The position numbers and the translations under genes are program-made. A stretch of DNA of 40,756 nucleotides from Streptomyces europaeiscabiei (GTDB lineage: Bacteria; Actinomycetota; Actinomycetes; Streptomycetales; Streptomycetaceae). The stretch covers positions 1 through 40,756 of the forward strand of contig NZ_LRTR01000800.1 of the NCBI RefSeq assembly GCF_001550375.1. Direction: 5' to 3'. Positions 7,995 through 15,931 of the stretch are shown one piece after another. Within the stretch, counting starts at the first letter, position 1. The number at the start of each line of letters is the position of its first letter. The notes beneath the pieces are model-generated. The model was not told where the DNA came from. It searched no databases and worked only from the letters and a program-made list of their open reading frames with translations.

Positions 7995-8206
7995 CGGCGG
8001 TGTCGCCGCAGCCGTCGAACGAGGTTGGTAAGCCGGTCGCGTTCTATCTGGTCGGCGGTGAGGTTCCAGCGCAGTCGCGTCGCGGTTCATTCGAAGGCGT
8101 ACCGGCACACCGCGTCTGCGGCCGGGGGCAATTGCTGGGCGAGATCCTGGTCGGCCTTGCTCCGGTTGGAGCGGGCGATGACAGCGATGAGGCTGCCGTC
8201 CCCGCC
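7995..8206 (-). pseudogene. C-terminal scrap of an HNH (DUF1524/GmrSD-like) nuclease
   Basis: On the minus strand the frame reads GSLIAVIARSNRSKADQDLA, QQLPPAADAVCRYAFE, a TGA at 8087-8089, then TATRLRWNLTADQIERDRLT. Intact HNH-family nucleases of Streptomyces carry 'NLVAVSASSNRSKGDKDPAEWLPP...CRYATEW-ATK-RWGLTVD-AERDAL', so the TGA stands where tryptophan (TGG) is expected. The catalytic His-Asn-His region is missing. It is a dead fragment. Confidence 0.6.
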
Positions 8207-8368
8207 GGCCCCGCTCTCCTCCGCGCAGCGCCCTGCGCCGGCACGCCCAGCCGCGCCGGGTCCTGGGCGAAGCGCCCGGTCACCGTGGCAAGAGGCAGCT
8301 CCGCACCGAGGACGAGGCATGATTCCTGGATCGCTCGCGGACGTGGTCGTGGACGGTCGAAGAACGCG

Positions 8369-9508
8369 TCAGCTGCCCCGAAGACCGACCGCCAGCGTCA
8401 GTTCAAGAACCCGGTGCGGCGACCCGAGATCCGGAAACAGCTCCCGCAGCTGCGACATCCGGTACCGGACGGTCTGGGGATGGACGAACAACGCCGCCGC
8501 CACCTCGTCCCGCCTGCCATGGTGCAGCAGCCACGCCCGCAACGTCTCCTCCAGCCGCCGCGCGGTGGCGACAGGCAAGGTCCGCAACGGTGCGAGGGCT
8601 CGGGCACGCAGGTCTGCGAACGCGTCCACGTCGGCGCTCAGCACCAGCTCGGGCAGGTGATCCTCGGTGTCGCGAATATCAGAGGAGAGGGAGCGCGCGC
8701 GTACGGCTCGTGCGTACGAGGCGGACGCACGAGTCCATGGCCGGGCCGGGCCGACCACGGCGGCGCGGTCGGTCATCTGCCTCAAGAGATGTGATCGGTC
8801 GGCATCGGGAACAAGCAGCACGCCCAAGGCGTCCGGCAGATCGTCGAGGACGAGGGTGCTCGGGTCGAGCGCGCGGTAGGCAGGCCGGGCCTGGGCGGCG
8901 GGCAGCAGGACCGCGGTCAGCGACACCGGAGGCTGCCACCCTGCCCGTTGAACAGAGGTCAGCAGCACGTCCGGGCTCGCGCCGGTGAGGAGGTCGCGGA
9001 CCAGTTGTTCCAGGTGGCGCTCATGAGCCCGGCCCCGGGCGGCCAGTTCATCGGCGTGGCCCGCGGCGCTCGCGGCGGAGAGCTCGTCGATGTAGGCGAA
9101 GGTCAGCTCGGCGAACTTGGCGACCTCGGCGGCGGGCAGACCTGCGGGTACGGCACCCGCGGCCAGGCATCGCCACGCCACGCGGGCGCCGACGCGGTAG
9201 GCGCTGAGTAGGGCGTCCATCGAACGGCCGTCGCGTACCTCGCCGCGGCCCAGCTCGTAAGCTGCGTCACCGCCGTCGCCGCCCGTGGCGTTCCCGCTCG
9301 CGAGGTCCAGGTAGTGACCCAGGGCGGTGCGGACGGCTCGGCGGATGGTGCCGCCCATGCGGCCCGAGAGTGCGTTGGCGTAGGGAGGGACCTCGTCGAT
9401 GATCGCCTGGACGACCTCGTCGGCGGTGCTCTTCAGCGCGGCCCGAAGTGCGGTGACCGTTGTCTCATCCAGGGCCAGCTCGGTGGCCCTCCGGATTGCA
9501 TGCCCCAT
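8369..9508 (-). CDS. PucR-family helix-turn-helix regulator
   Basis: The protein has 379 residues. Residues 1-170 are helical and resemble the sensory half of CdaR/PucR-like regulators (ELGRGEVRDGRSMDALLSAY, RVGARVAWRC). The C-terminal 60 residues form the PucR helix-turn-helix (TLRAWLLHHGRRDEVAAALF, VHPQTVRYRMSQLREL). The start at 9508 follows AAGGAAC. It diverges from the ferredoxin reductase and fatty-acid desaturase genes. That arrangement recurs in actinobacteria, so it most likely controls them, perhaps in response to lipid state or temperature. Confidence 0.88.
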   Translation of the reverse strand: MGHAIRRATELALDETTVTALRAALKSTADEVVQAIIDEVPPYANALSGRMGGTIRRAVRTALGHYLDLASGNATGGDGGDAAYELGRGEVRDGRSMDALLSAYRVGARVAWRCLAAGAVPAGLPAAEVAKFAELTFAYIDELSAASAAGHADELAARGRAHERHLEQLVRDLLTGASPDVLLTSVQRAGWQPPVSLTAVLLPAAQARPAYRALDPSTLVLDDLPDALGVLLVPDADRSHLLRQMTDRAAVVGPARPWTRASASYARAVRARSLSSDIRDTEDHLPELVLSADVDAFADLRARALAPLRTLPVATARRLEETLRAWLLHHGRRDEVAAALFVHPQTVRYRMSQLRELFPDLGSPHRVLELTLAVGLRGS

Positions 9509-9511
9509 GTT

Positions 9512-9528
9512 TTGTTCCTTGCGAACAA
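9512..9528. promoter_or_regulatory. Inverted repeat over the ribosome site of the PucR gene
   Basis: TTGTTC-CTTGC-GAACAA is a perfect 6-base inverted repeat with a 5-base centre. On the minus strand its centre contains the AAGGAA ribosome site of the regulator. It could be a regulator binding site in the short divergent interval or an mRNA hairpin hiding the ribosome site. A second small repeat, GTCCT...AGGAC, is at 9548-9563. Confidence 0.4.
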
Positions 9529-9594
9529 TTCAGCCGACCAGATTCACGTCCTACGGACAGGACTTTACGCCCTGAGGCGCATCAAGCTGGAGCC

Positions 9595-10650
9595 ATGACG
9601 AGTGCAGCCCTCCGCAGTAGGGCGTGGAAACTGCTGGAGATGGTCACGACGCCGCTGCTGCCGTCGGACTACCTCGACCTGGTCAGCCCGCTGCGTGCGG
9701 GCGCTGACCTGCGTGGGCGCATCGAGGCCGTGCACCCCGAGACGGATGACGCCGCGACCATCGTGATCAGGCCGGGACGGGGCTGGCGCGGCCACACGGC
9801 CGGTCAATATGTGCGGATCGGGGTCGATGTCGACGGGGTGCGCCTGTGGCGGGCCTACTCGGTCACCTCGCCGACAAACCGCCAGGACGGCCGCGTCACG
9901 ATCACCGTGAAGGCGATCCCGGACGGCAAGGTCAGCAACTACCTGGTCCGCAGGGCGAAACCCGGCACGCTGATCCAGCTCGACCAGGCGACCGGTGACT
10001 TCGTGCTGCCGGAGGCCAGGCCCGCCAAGGTGCTCTACCTGACGGCCGGCAGCGGCATCACGCCGGTGATGGGCATGCTGCGCGACATCGAGTTCGACGA
10101 CGTCGTCATGGTCCACTCCGCGCCACAGCCGCACGACGTGATCTTCCGCAACGATCTGCACGACCTGGTCGCGGACAAGAAGCTGCGTCTCACCGAGCTG
10201 CACACCGACACGGACGGCATGCTCGACATCGCCCGTCTCGACGAACTCGTGCCCGACTGGGCCGAGCGCGAGACCTGGGCCTGCGGGCCCGCGGGCCTGC
10301 TCGACGCCGCCGAAGAGCACTGGACCGAGCACGGCGTCCGAGAGCGCCTGCACACCGAACGCTTCCGCCCCAGCATCGTCGTCGCCGGCGACGGTGGCGA
10401 GGTCACGTTCAGCACCACCGGCAAGACCGTCGACGCGGGCGGCGCCACGCCGTTGCTGGACGTCGGCGAGGAGGCCGGCGTGCTCATGCCGTCCGGGTGC
10501 CGCATGGGCATCTGCTTCGGCTGCGTCACGCCGCTCAAGGCGGGCGCCGTCCGCGACCTGCGCACCGGCGAGATCACCGAGGCCGAGCCGGGCGTCCTCA
10601 TCCAGACCTGCGTGTCCGCCGCGGCGGGCCCCTGCGACATCGAACGGTAG
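9595..10650 (+). CDS. Ferredoxin reductase with C-terminal 2Fe-2S domain (Rv3230c-like)
   Basis: The protein has 351 residues. An FAD-binding barrel carries RAYSVTS, an NAD(P)H-binding fold carries YLTAGSGITPVMGML and WACGPAGLLDAAE, and a plant-type 2Fe-2S domain ends the chain with cysteines at about C302-x4-C307-x2-C310 and C339. It passes electrons from NAD(P)H through FAD to the iron-sulfur cluster and on to the desaturase encoded next. The ATG at 9595 follows TGGAG; upstream in-frame sequence overlaps the divergent promoter. The order reductase-desaturase is the same as for the mycobacterial Rv3230c/DesA3 pair, which makes oleoyl-CoA. Confidence 0.92.
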   Translation: MTSAALRSRAWKLLEMVTTPLLPSDYLDLVSPLRAGADLRGRIEAVHPETDDAATIVIRPGRGWRGHTAGQYVRIGVDVDGVRLWRAYSVTSPTNRQDGRVTITVKAIPDGKVSNYLVRRAKPGTLIQLDQATGDFVLPEARPAKVLYLTAGSGITPVMGMLRDIEFDDVVMVHSAPQPHDVIFRNDLHDLVADKKLRLTELHTDTDGMLDIARLDELVPDWAERETWACGPAGLLDAAEEHWTEHGVRERLHTERFRPSIVVAGDGGEVTFSTTGKTVDAGGATPLLDVGEEAGVLMPSGCRMGICFGCVTPLKAGAVRDLRTGEITEAEPGVLIQTCVSAAAGPCDIER

Positions 10651-10657
10651 GAGCACC

Positions 10658-11776
10658 TTGACCGCCATCGACCCCACCGCCCACCTGACCGCGGAGCAGA
10701 TCGAGGAGCTCGGCCGCGAGCTGGACGCGATCCGCGACGAGGTGATCGCCGACCGCGGCGAGAAGGACGCCGCCTACATCCGCAAGGTCATCTCGGCGCA
10801 GCGCAAGCTCGAGCTGGTCAGCCGGGGCGTGCTGCTGTTCTCGATCTTCCCGCCTGCGTGGCTGATCGGCACCGCCGGTCTGTCCGTGGCGAAGATCATG
10901 GACAACATGGAGATCGGCCACAACGTCCTGCACGGCCAGTGGGACTGGATGCGCGACCCGAAGATCCACTCCACCACCTGGGACTGGGATCACGTCTCGC
11001 CGGCCGAGCAGTGGAAGCACTCGCACAACGAGTTGCACCACACGTACACGAACGTGATCGGCAAGGACAACGACCTCGGCTACGGCATCATGCGCGTCGA
11101 CGAGGACCAGAAGTGGCACCCCTTCCACCTCGGCCAGCCGCTGTGGAACTTCCTCAACGCCTGCTTCTTCGAGTACGGCATCGCAGCGTACGACCTGGAG
11201 CTCGGCAAGAACCTGCACAAGCGCCGTCGCAAGAACCCGGAGTTCCGCGCGCGGGCCAAGGCCGTGGGCCGCAAGATCCGCAAGCAGGTGCTCAAGGACT
11301 ACGTGATCCACCCGCTGCTGTCGGGCCCGTCGTTCCTCACCACGCTCGGCGCCACGTTCACCGCGAACCTGGTCCGCAACATCTGGACCCACTCGGTGAT
11401 CATGTGCGGGCACTTCCCCGAGGGCGTGCAGGTCTTCGAGCGCCGGTCGATCAAGGGCGAGACGCGCGGCCAGTGGTACCTGCGCCAGATGATGGGCTCG
11501 GCGAACATCAGCGGCAGCAAGGCCATGCACTTCATGACCGGCAACCTGTCGCACCAGATCGAGCACCACCTGTTCCCGGACCTGCCGAGCAACCGGTACG
11601 CCGAGGTCGCGGTGAAGGTGCGCGCGTTGTTCGAGAAGTACGAGCTGGAATACGTCACCGGGCCGCTGCCCAAGCAGGTGTTCTCCGCGTGGCACAAGGT
11701 CTTCCGGCTCTCACTGCCGAACAAGAAGCCCAAGGTCAAGACACCGGACCGCGAGCAGGAGCTCGTCGCGGCCTGA
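10658..11776 (+). CDS. Membrane fatty-acid (acyl-CoA) desaturase, DesA3-like
   Basis: The protein has 372 residues. Three histidine boxes bind the di-iron centre: HNVLH (about 88-92), HSHNELHH (121-128) and HQIEHH near residue 300. Hydrophobic segments flank them. The start is taken as TTG 10658 because AGGAG at 10649-10653, which overlaps the reductase stop codon, lies four bases before it and no good ATG follows. Translation is therefore probably coupled to the reductase. The enzyme should introduce a double bond into long-chain acyl-CoA or lipid acyl groups at the membrane. Regiochemistry cannot be read; the mycobacterial relative DesA3 is a delta-9 stearoyl-CoA desaturase. Confidence 0.92.
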   Translation: MTAIDPTAHLTAEQIEELGRELDAIRDEVIADRGEKDAAYIRKVISAQRKLELVSRGVLLFSIFPPAWLIGTAGLSVAKIMDNMEIGHNVLHGQWDWMRDPKIHSTTWDWDHVSPAEQWKHSHNELHHTYTNVIGKDNDLGYGIMRVDEDQKWHPFHLGQPLWNFLNACFFEYGIAAYDLELGKNLHKRRRKNPEFRARAKAVGRKIRKQVLKDYVIHPLLSGPSFLTTLGATFTANLVRNIWTHSVIMCGHFPEGVQVFERRSIKGETRGQWYLRQMMGSANISGSKAMHFMTGNLSHQIEHHLFPDLPSNRYAEVAVKVRALFEKYELEYVTGPLPKQVFSAWHKVFRLSLPNKKPKVKTPDREQELVAA

Positions 11777-11778
11777 TC

Positions 11779-11809
11779 CCGGTATCGGTTCAGATTTCGG
11801 CCGTACCGG
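11779..11809 (+). terminator. Weak hairpin after the desaturase
   Basis: CCGGTATCGG and CCGTACCGG can pair with one bulged base around a 12-base loop, a few bases after the desaturase stop. No T-run follows, as is usual in Streptomyces. Confidence 0.3.
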
Positions 11810-12257
11810 CGGCACCGCAGGTTTCGGTGAGATCCGTTGCGGGCGGCGGGCGGCGGGCGACCTCGACGGCAGGCCATACGACACGGGATCCGGGGCAGCC
11901 CGGCGTACGACTGCGCTGCTACCCGGACGTGCGCCGGGAGCTCAGCTCACAGCCCCCGGCAAGCGCACCCGGCGAGGTGTCGCAGTGCGCTGACCTGCCA
12001 TGGTCGGGCCGGTGGTCGGGTGCCTACGCGCACTCGGTCTGCCGGCGAGCGGGCTGGGTCGAAGGCGTGGGGCTGTGACGTGGGCACTGCCGGAACCGAT
12101 GCTCGCCGCCCCTGCGTCCGACTCGGCTCTACCTCCCCTCGTAGCGCGAAGACCGTGACGGCAGGGGAAGTTGGGGTTGGGCAGAAGTTGGGGTTGGGCT
12201 CGATCCGCTTTGGCGGACATCCGAGATCAGGGGTTCAGCCTCGGGAGGATGTCCGTC
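11810..12257. other. Gene-free stretch with a short tandem repeat
   Basis: No supported gene is seen in about 450 bases. GAAGTTGGGGTTGGGC occurs twice in tandem (12167-12182 and 12184-12199), just before the IS3 relic. The run from about 12200 to 12257 is probably the leader or left end of that element. Confidence 0.45.
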
Positions 12258-12540
12258 ATGGAGAGCATGGGGAAGAAGAAGCCTTGCCCTCGTCGCTCGT
12301 TCACGCCCGAGTTCAAGACGGAGATCGTCGAGCTGTGCCGACGCGGTGACCGCTCGGTCGGTCAGATCGCCAAGGACTTCGATCCGACCGAGACCGCGGT
12401 GCGTGACCGGGCGAAGCAGGCCGAGGTCGATGCGGGCCAGCGGGACGGCCTGACCAGCAGCGAACGCGAGGAACTGGCCGCACTGCGGCGGGAGAACCGC
12501 CGTCTGCTTGAGGACGTCGACATCCTCAAGCGGGCCACCT
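12258..12540 (+). pseudogene. IS3-family orfA, truncated
   Basis: After GGAGG (12244-12248) an ATG at 12258 opens [40 protein letters not shown] and the leucine-zipper part [20 protein letters not shown], then LKRAT. This is the helix-turn-helix protein OrfA of an IS3 element. Homology stops after 'KRAT', where the normal 'AFFAKE' end and the -1 frameshift into orfB should follow. The frame runs on into unrelated DNA that belongs to an IS30 relic on the other strand. OrfB is absent. Confidence 0.82.
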
Positions 12541-12575
12541 GGGATTCGACCGGTCAAGGCAACGCTCTCGACTGG

Positions 12576-13062
12576 TGTGCGGAATCCCAGGCACTTACGT
12601 GGACGGTTGTTGAGCTTCGTCGCGATGGCATCAAGATCGTCTTGGCTGGGCGTCGACAGGTTCGTGCCTTTGGGCAGGTACTGCCGGAGCAGCTTGTTGG
12701 TGTTCTCGGTGGTGCCACGTTGCCAGCGGCTTCGTGGGCTGCGAAGAACTCTCCGACGCCGGTATCGGTGGTGAACCGCTCGTGGGCTGCCAGTTCCATG
12801 CTGCGATCCCAGCTCAGCGTGGCGCGTAGTCGGAGGGCCATGCGTTCGTAGGTCTCGGCCAGAGCGCGAACGACCACGGTGGTATGGCGGCTGGCGAGTT
12901 TCACGACCGTGCGGAACCATGGCTTCCGATCGACCGACGTGGCGACCTGACTGTTGTCGAGCCGATCACCAGATCGCCTGCCGGATGCCCGAACTCGCTG
13001 CGGCCCTCCGCCGCCTGGGGCCGGTCCTCGATGGGTCGGGCATCGACCCCAGGTGGTTTCCG
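12576..13062 (-). pseudogene. IS30-family transposase relic
   Basis: The minus strand shows, in order and across several frames: [80 protein letters not shown], then after a frameshift near 12750 [20 protein letters not shown] and YLPKGTNLS...[11 protein letters not shown]. These are the DDE-domain and C-terminal segments of IS30 transposases, including the 'NENTN' glutamate motif (here TTENTN). The N-terminal half is gone. It meets the IS3 orfA remnant tail to tail near 12541-12575. Confidence 0.8.
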
Positions 13063-13154
13063 GCGCGTTGGGCCGGAACCGGAGGCTGCGAAGTGGCGGA
13101 AACCGTACGGGTGACAGCGCCCCGGCAGGACGCCCGCCCCGAGGAACCGCACGA

Positions 13155-13179
13155 CCGGGCCACCGAGACGGTGACCCGG
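13155..13179 (-). terminator. Hairpin after the first FG-GAP gene
   Basis: CCGGGCCACCG and CGGTGACCCGG pair with one mismatch around a 3-base loop, about 20 bases beyond the stop codon of the minus-strand gene. Confidence 0.5.
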
Positions 13180-13199
13180 CAGGACGGCACGGGGTGGAT

Positions 13200-14648
13200 C
13201 TACTTGGCGAACTCGCTGCCGAAGAGCGCGCCCTTCTCCGGCGCCCCCAGGACCGAGGGCCCGAACGAGGTGATGTTGGTCGTGGTCAGCCCGGCCTTGG
13301 AGCCGCGCAACAGCCACACCGCGCCGGAGTTCTTGTACGGGCCGTCCTCCTTGGGCGCGGCGACGGCGAGGTCGGCGCGGTCGTTGGCGTTGACGTCGAG
13401 CAGAGCGACGTTCCCGCCGAACTCGTCACCGGCCTCGGAGGCCCCGGGCACCCCGGAGTCGGACTGGTCGAAGGCCTGGGCGCCGGTGCCGGTGAGCCCG
13501 GAGGCACCGCCCTTCAGCAGGACGACCGAACCGGCGTCGCGGATGGAGCCGATGTCCTCGCCGGGGACGCCGACCGCGATGTCCGGGTAACCGTCGCCCG
13601 TCACGTCACCGGCGGCCAGCGAGGCGCCGAACTGGTCACCGTAGTCGCTGTCGTCACTGTTGCGGTATCCGGCCTCGGAGACGCCGGGCACACCCGCAGT
13701 GTTCTGCGTGATCCGCGCGATCCGGGCACTCGGTCCGTCCGGGCCGCCGTAGACGACCCGGACGTTGCCCGCGTCGTACATCCGCATCTCGGAGACGGCG
13801 TCGACCTGCCGTCCGACATAGTCGCCGTAGCCGTCCATGTTCACGTCGGCGACAACACCGCCGACGGAGGCGGACCCGGTGGACCTGGAGTGCTCGGTGT
13901 CGATGCCGGTCGCGGTGCCCGGCCACCAGAGCGTCCCGTACGACCGCTCCTCGAAGCCGTGGGTGGTGACGAGGTCGTCCTTGCCGTCACCGTTCATGTC
14001 ACCGGCGATGACGTCCCAGGTCTCCTTCTTCTCGTTCACCGGGAAGACGTTGGTGCCCGCCGGGGCCCCGTCACGGGTGAACGGACCCAGGCGGACCTGG
14101 AGGATGCCGTCATTGCCGAGGGCGAGGTCGTCCTTGCCGTCGCCGTTGAAGTCGCCGCCGGCCAGTTTGCTGACGGTGCCGCTGAGCGCTGTGGCGGAGG
14201 TCAGGCCGCTCGCGGAGCCCCACAGCACGGCGGCGCCCTCGTAGGCGCCGACCACGAGGTCGGTGTAGCCGTCCCCGTCGAGGTCGCGTGCGGCCGTGGA
14301 CATGCCGAAGCGGTAGGGCGAGGGCTCGCCGGGCACCCACGGCAGGGCCTGCGAGACGATCAGGGGGTGCGCGGTGTCGGCGCCGGCCGAGGAGCCGTAG
14401 ACGACGGCGACATAGCCGGCGAACTGGACACCGGAGACGGTGGCCTCGGGCGCGGCGGCCGCGAGGTCGGCGAAACCATCGCCGTTGAAGTCGGCGATCG
14501 GTGCCTTCGGGACCGCGGCGGCCGGGGCGGCGGCGACGAGCGGAGCGGCCAGCAGCGCGGCGGCGACGGCCGCGCGGCCCGCGACCGTGCGGCTGCTCGT
14601 ACGACGGGCGATGCCGGGGCTCGTACGACGGCTGGTGCGAAGAGGCAC
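13200..14648 (-). CDS. Secreted FG-GAP/VCBS beta-propeller protein (copy 1)
   Basis: The protein has 482 residues. The start is GTG 14648 behind GGAG, with a signal peptide (Arg-rich N-region, AAVAAALLAAPLVAAAPAAA core, cleavage near residue 45). The mature part is a seven-bladed propeller. Each blade has a calcium-binding loop of DxxGDGxxDL type: DFNGDGFADL, DLDGDGYTDL, DFNGDGKDDL, DMNGDGKDDL, DVNMDGYGDY, DVTGDGYPDI and a weakened DVNANDRADL. There is no LPXTG sorting signal or membrane anchor, so it is probably released. Function is unknown; such propellers bind ligands or surfaces. It is a paralogue of the gene at 15932-17401. Confidence 0.88.
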   Translation of the reverse strand: MPLRTSRRTSPGIARRTSSRTVAGRAAVAAALLAAPLVAAAPAAAVPKAPIADFNGDGFADLAAAAPEATVSGVQFAGYVAVVYGSSAGADTAHPLIVSQALPWVPGEPSPYRFGMSTAARDLDGDGYTDLVVGAYEGAAVLWGSASGLTSATALSGTVSKLAGGDFNGDGKDDLALGNDGILQVRLGPFTRDGAPAGTNVFPVNEKKETWDVIAGDMNGDGKDDLVTTHGFEERSYGTLWWPGTATGIDTEHSRSTGSASVGGVVADVNMDGYGDYVGRQVDAVSEMRMYDAGNVRVVYGGPDGPSARIARITQNTAGVPGVSEAGYRNSDDSDYGDQFGASLAAGDVTGDGYPDIAVGVPGEDIGSIRDAGSVVLLKGGASGLTGTGAQAFDQSDSGVPGASEAGDEFGGNVALLDVNANDRADLAVAAPKEDGPYKNSGAVWLLRGSKAGLTTTNITSFGPSVLGAPEKGALFGSEFAK

Positions 14649-14819
14649 GGATTCTCCAGTAGTTGGATCAGGGGATGCGGGTTGTGTACATCCGATCGTT
14701 TGACCATCGAGGGTGCGAAACGGTTGCTGGGTTTCACCGTCTTCGTGGGCCACGCCGTAGACGGCTGTGGCTGGAGGGACAGCATCGAGCGCTCGTGCGA
14801 GCGGTGCGAGGATCGCGAC

Positions 14820-15398
14820 GTGAAAGATCTGCACTACCGCCTCGCCGAAGACACCGACCTCGCCACTCTCGTTCGTCTGCGTGACGACGCTGCCCGCTGG
14901 ATGCTCGCTCAGGGCATCACCGGTCAGTGGCAGCCCGGCCAGCTGGACGAGGACCATTTCCGCAAGACCATGGTGAGTGGTGAGGTCTGGCTCGCCGAGG
15001 CCGATGGCCGCGTGGCCGGGGCATGGGAGCTGTGGTGGGAGGACGAGGACGCCTGGGGACCGCAGCCGCCGGTGGCCGGCTATGTGCATCGGCTGATGGT
15101 GGACCGCAGCAGCGCCCAGCCGGGGACAGGGCGGTTTCTGCTGCGTGCTGCGGAGCGCCGCGTTGCCGCGGAGGGGCGGGCGTTCGTGCGTCTGGACTGC
15201 CTGGCCGGCAACACACGCTTGAACGACTACTACCTGAACGCCGGCTACCGGGTCGTCGGCCACAAGGCAGGCAAGCCGCAGCCGGGCAGTGCACCCAAGT
15301 CGTTCACCCTCCTGGAGAAGAACTTCGGGTCGGTCGTGGGGGCTGAGCGACAAGGGGTGTCAGGTTCCACCGACAAGACCACACCGGGCACGGAATAA
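14820..15398 (+). CDS. GNAT-family N-acetyltransferase
   Basis: The protein has 192 residues. The GTG at 14820 follows GAGG. Strand 1 is HYRLAEDTDLATLVRLRDD; the acetyl-CoA-binding motif A region is VHRLMVDRSSAQPGTGRFLL, in which the usual R/Q-x-x-G-x-G/A appears as QPGTG; the closing part is RLDCLAGNTRLNDYYLNAGY. The substrate is unknown. It lies between the two FG-GAP genes in the opposite direction, so the three do not form an operon. The last 25 residues extend beyond the usual fold and may be a readout into relic DNA. Confidence 0.82.
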   Translation: MKDLHYRLAEDTDLATLVRLRDDAARWMLAQGITGQWQPGQLDEDHFRKTMVSGEVWLAEADGRVAGAWELWWEDEDAWGPQPPVAGYVHRLMVDRSSAQPGTGRFLLRAAERRVAAEGRAFVRLDCLAGNTRLNDYYLNAGYRVVGHKAGKPQPGSAPKSFTLLEKNFGSVVGAERQGVSGSTDKTTPGTE

Positions 15399-15430
15399 GC
15401 CGGCAGGATCGGTGCCCGGGGCGATGCGGC

Positions 15431-15532
15431 GTCGTCGCCGCGGGCTGCGTGGCGGACCTGCTCGCGGCGCTCTTCCAGCCTGGTCATCAAGGAGTGGGTC
15501 AGGTCGCTGAGGTGCTTGCGGGACATGCCAGT
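15431..15532 (-). pseudogene. Possible N-terminal scrap of an IS5-like transposase
   Basis: A minus-strand frame reads LTGMSRKHLSDLTHSLMTRL, then EERREQVRHAARGDD. This resembles the start of IS5-type transposases ('LTGLSHQHLDELV..L...WQ...E.RRH.ARGG'). The following catalytic domain is absent. The assignment rests on about 35 residues and is tentative. Confidence 0.3.
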
Positions 15533-15668
15533 CAGCTCGGGGTGCCGCAGGTCGTGGAGCATGAGGGGGCGAGAGCCCTCGGCTGACCATCCGCGTTGCC
15601 GGGGAAGGACTGGGCCCGGTTGGCGAAGGACCGCGCACGCATCGACGGCCAAGGACTGACCCTGGACC

Positions 15669-15874
15669 ATGACGGACGTCTGCGAGGCGACCGGTACGGA
15701 ACTGAGCCGACCGGACTACGTGGCGCTGGCGGAGTCCTTCGGGGTACCGGGGGTGCGCACGAGCCCCGACATCCTCGCGGAGGACCTGGCCAGGGCCCTC
15801 GCGCTCCGGGCCCGTCGGTGGTGGTGCTCCCGGTGGTCCTGCGCATGTTCGCGCCCAAGCACGTACCGGGGTAG
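15669..15874 (+). pseudogene. C-terminal scrap of an acetolactate-synthase-like TPP enzyme
   Basis: The frame reads EATGTELSRPDYVALAESFG, then VPGVRTSPDILAEDLARALA. After a one-base shift near 15810 it continues PSVVVLPVVLRMFAPKHVPG and a stop. This is the usual tail of large-subunit acetolactate-synthase-like enzymes ('DFVALAESFGVPGVR...L..AL..ALA..GPSVVVLP'). The cofactor-binding GDG...NN motif is missing. It is a dead remnant between the two FG-GAP genes. Confidence 0.68.
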
Positions 15875-15880
15875 GCGCCG

Positions 15881-15911
15881 GGCCGCCCGGAGTTCTCGCT
15901 CCGGGCGGTCC
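15881..15911 (-). terminator. Hairpin terminator of the second FG-GAP gene
   Basis: GGCCGCCCGGAG pairs with CTCCGGGCGGTC over 12 bases with one G-U pair around a TTCTCG loop. It lies about 20 bases beyond the minus-strand stop codon. Confidence 0.68.
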
Positions 15912-15931
15912 GTCCGTGTGGTGTTGGCCGG

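Noticed and set aside
12954..14819. Extension of the GNAT gene upstream to a start at 12954
   Set aside because: The added 620 residues are antisense to the FG-GAP gene. The GTG at 14820 has a ribosome site and begins the acetyltransferase fold.
14649..15353. N-terminal extension of FG-GAP copy 1 to 15353
   Set aside because: The extension is antisense to the GNAT gene, while the GTG at 14648 has a ribosome site and is followed by a normal signal peptide.
13155..15911. Repeated DGxGD-type coding units as a DNA repeat array or CRISPR
   Set aside because: The periodicity is irregular and explained by FG-GAP calcium loops in the two propeller proteins. There are no identical repeats with spacers.
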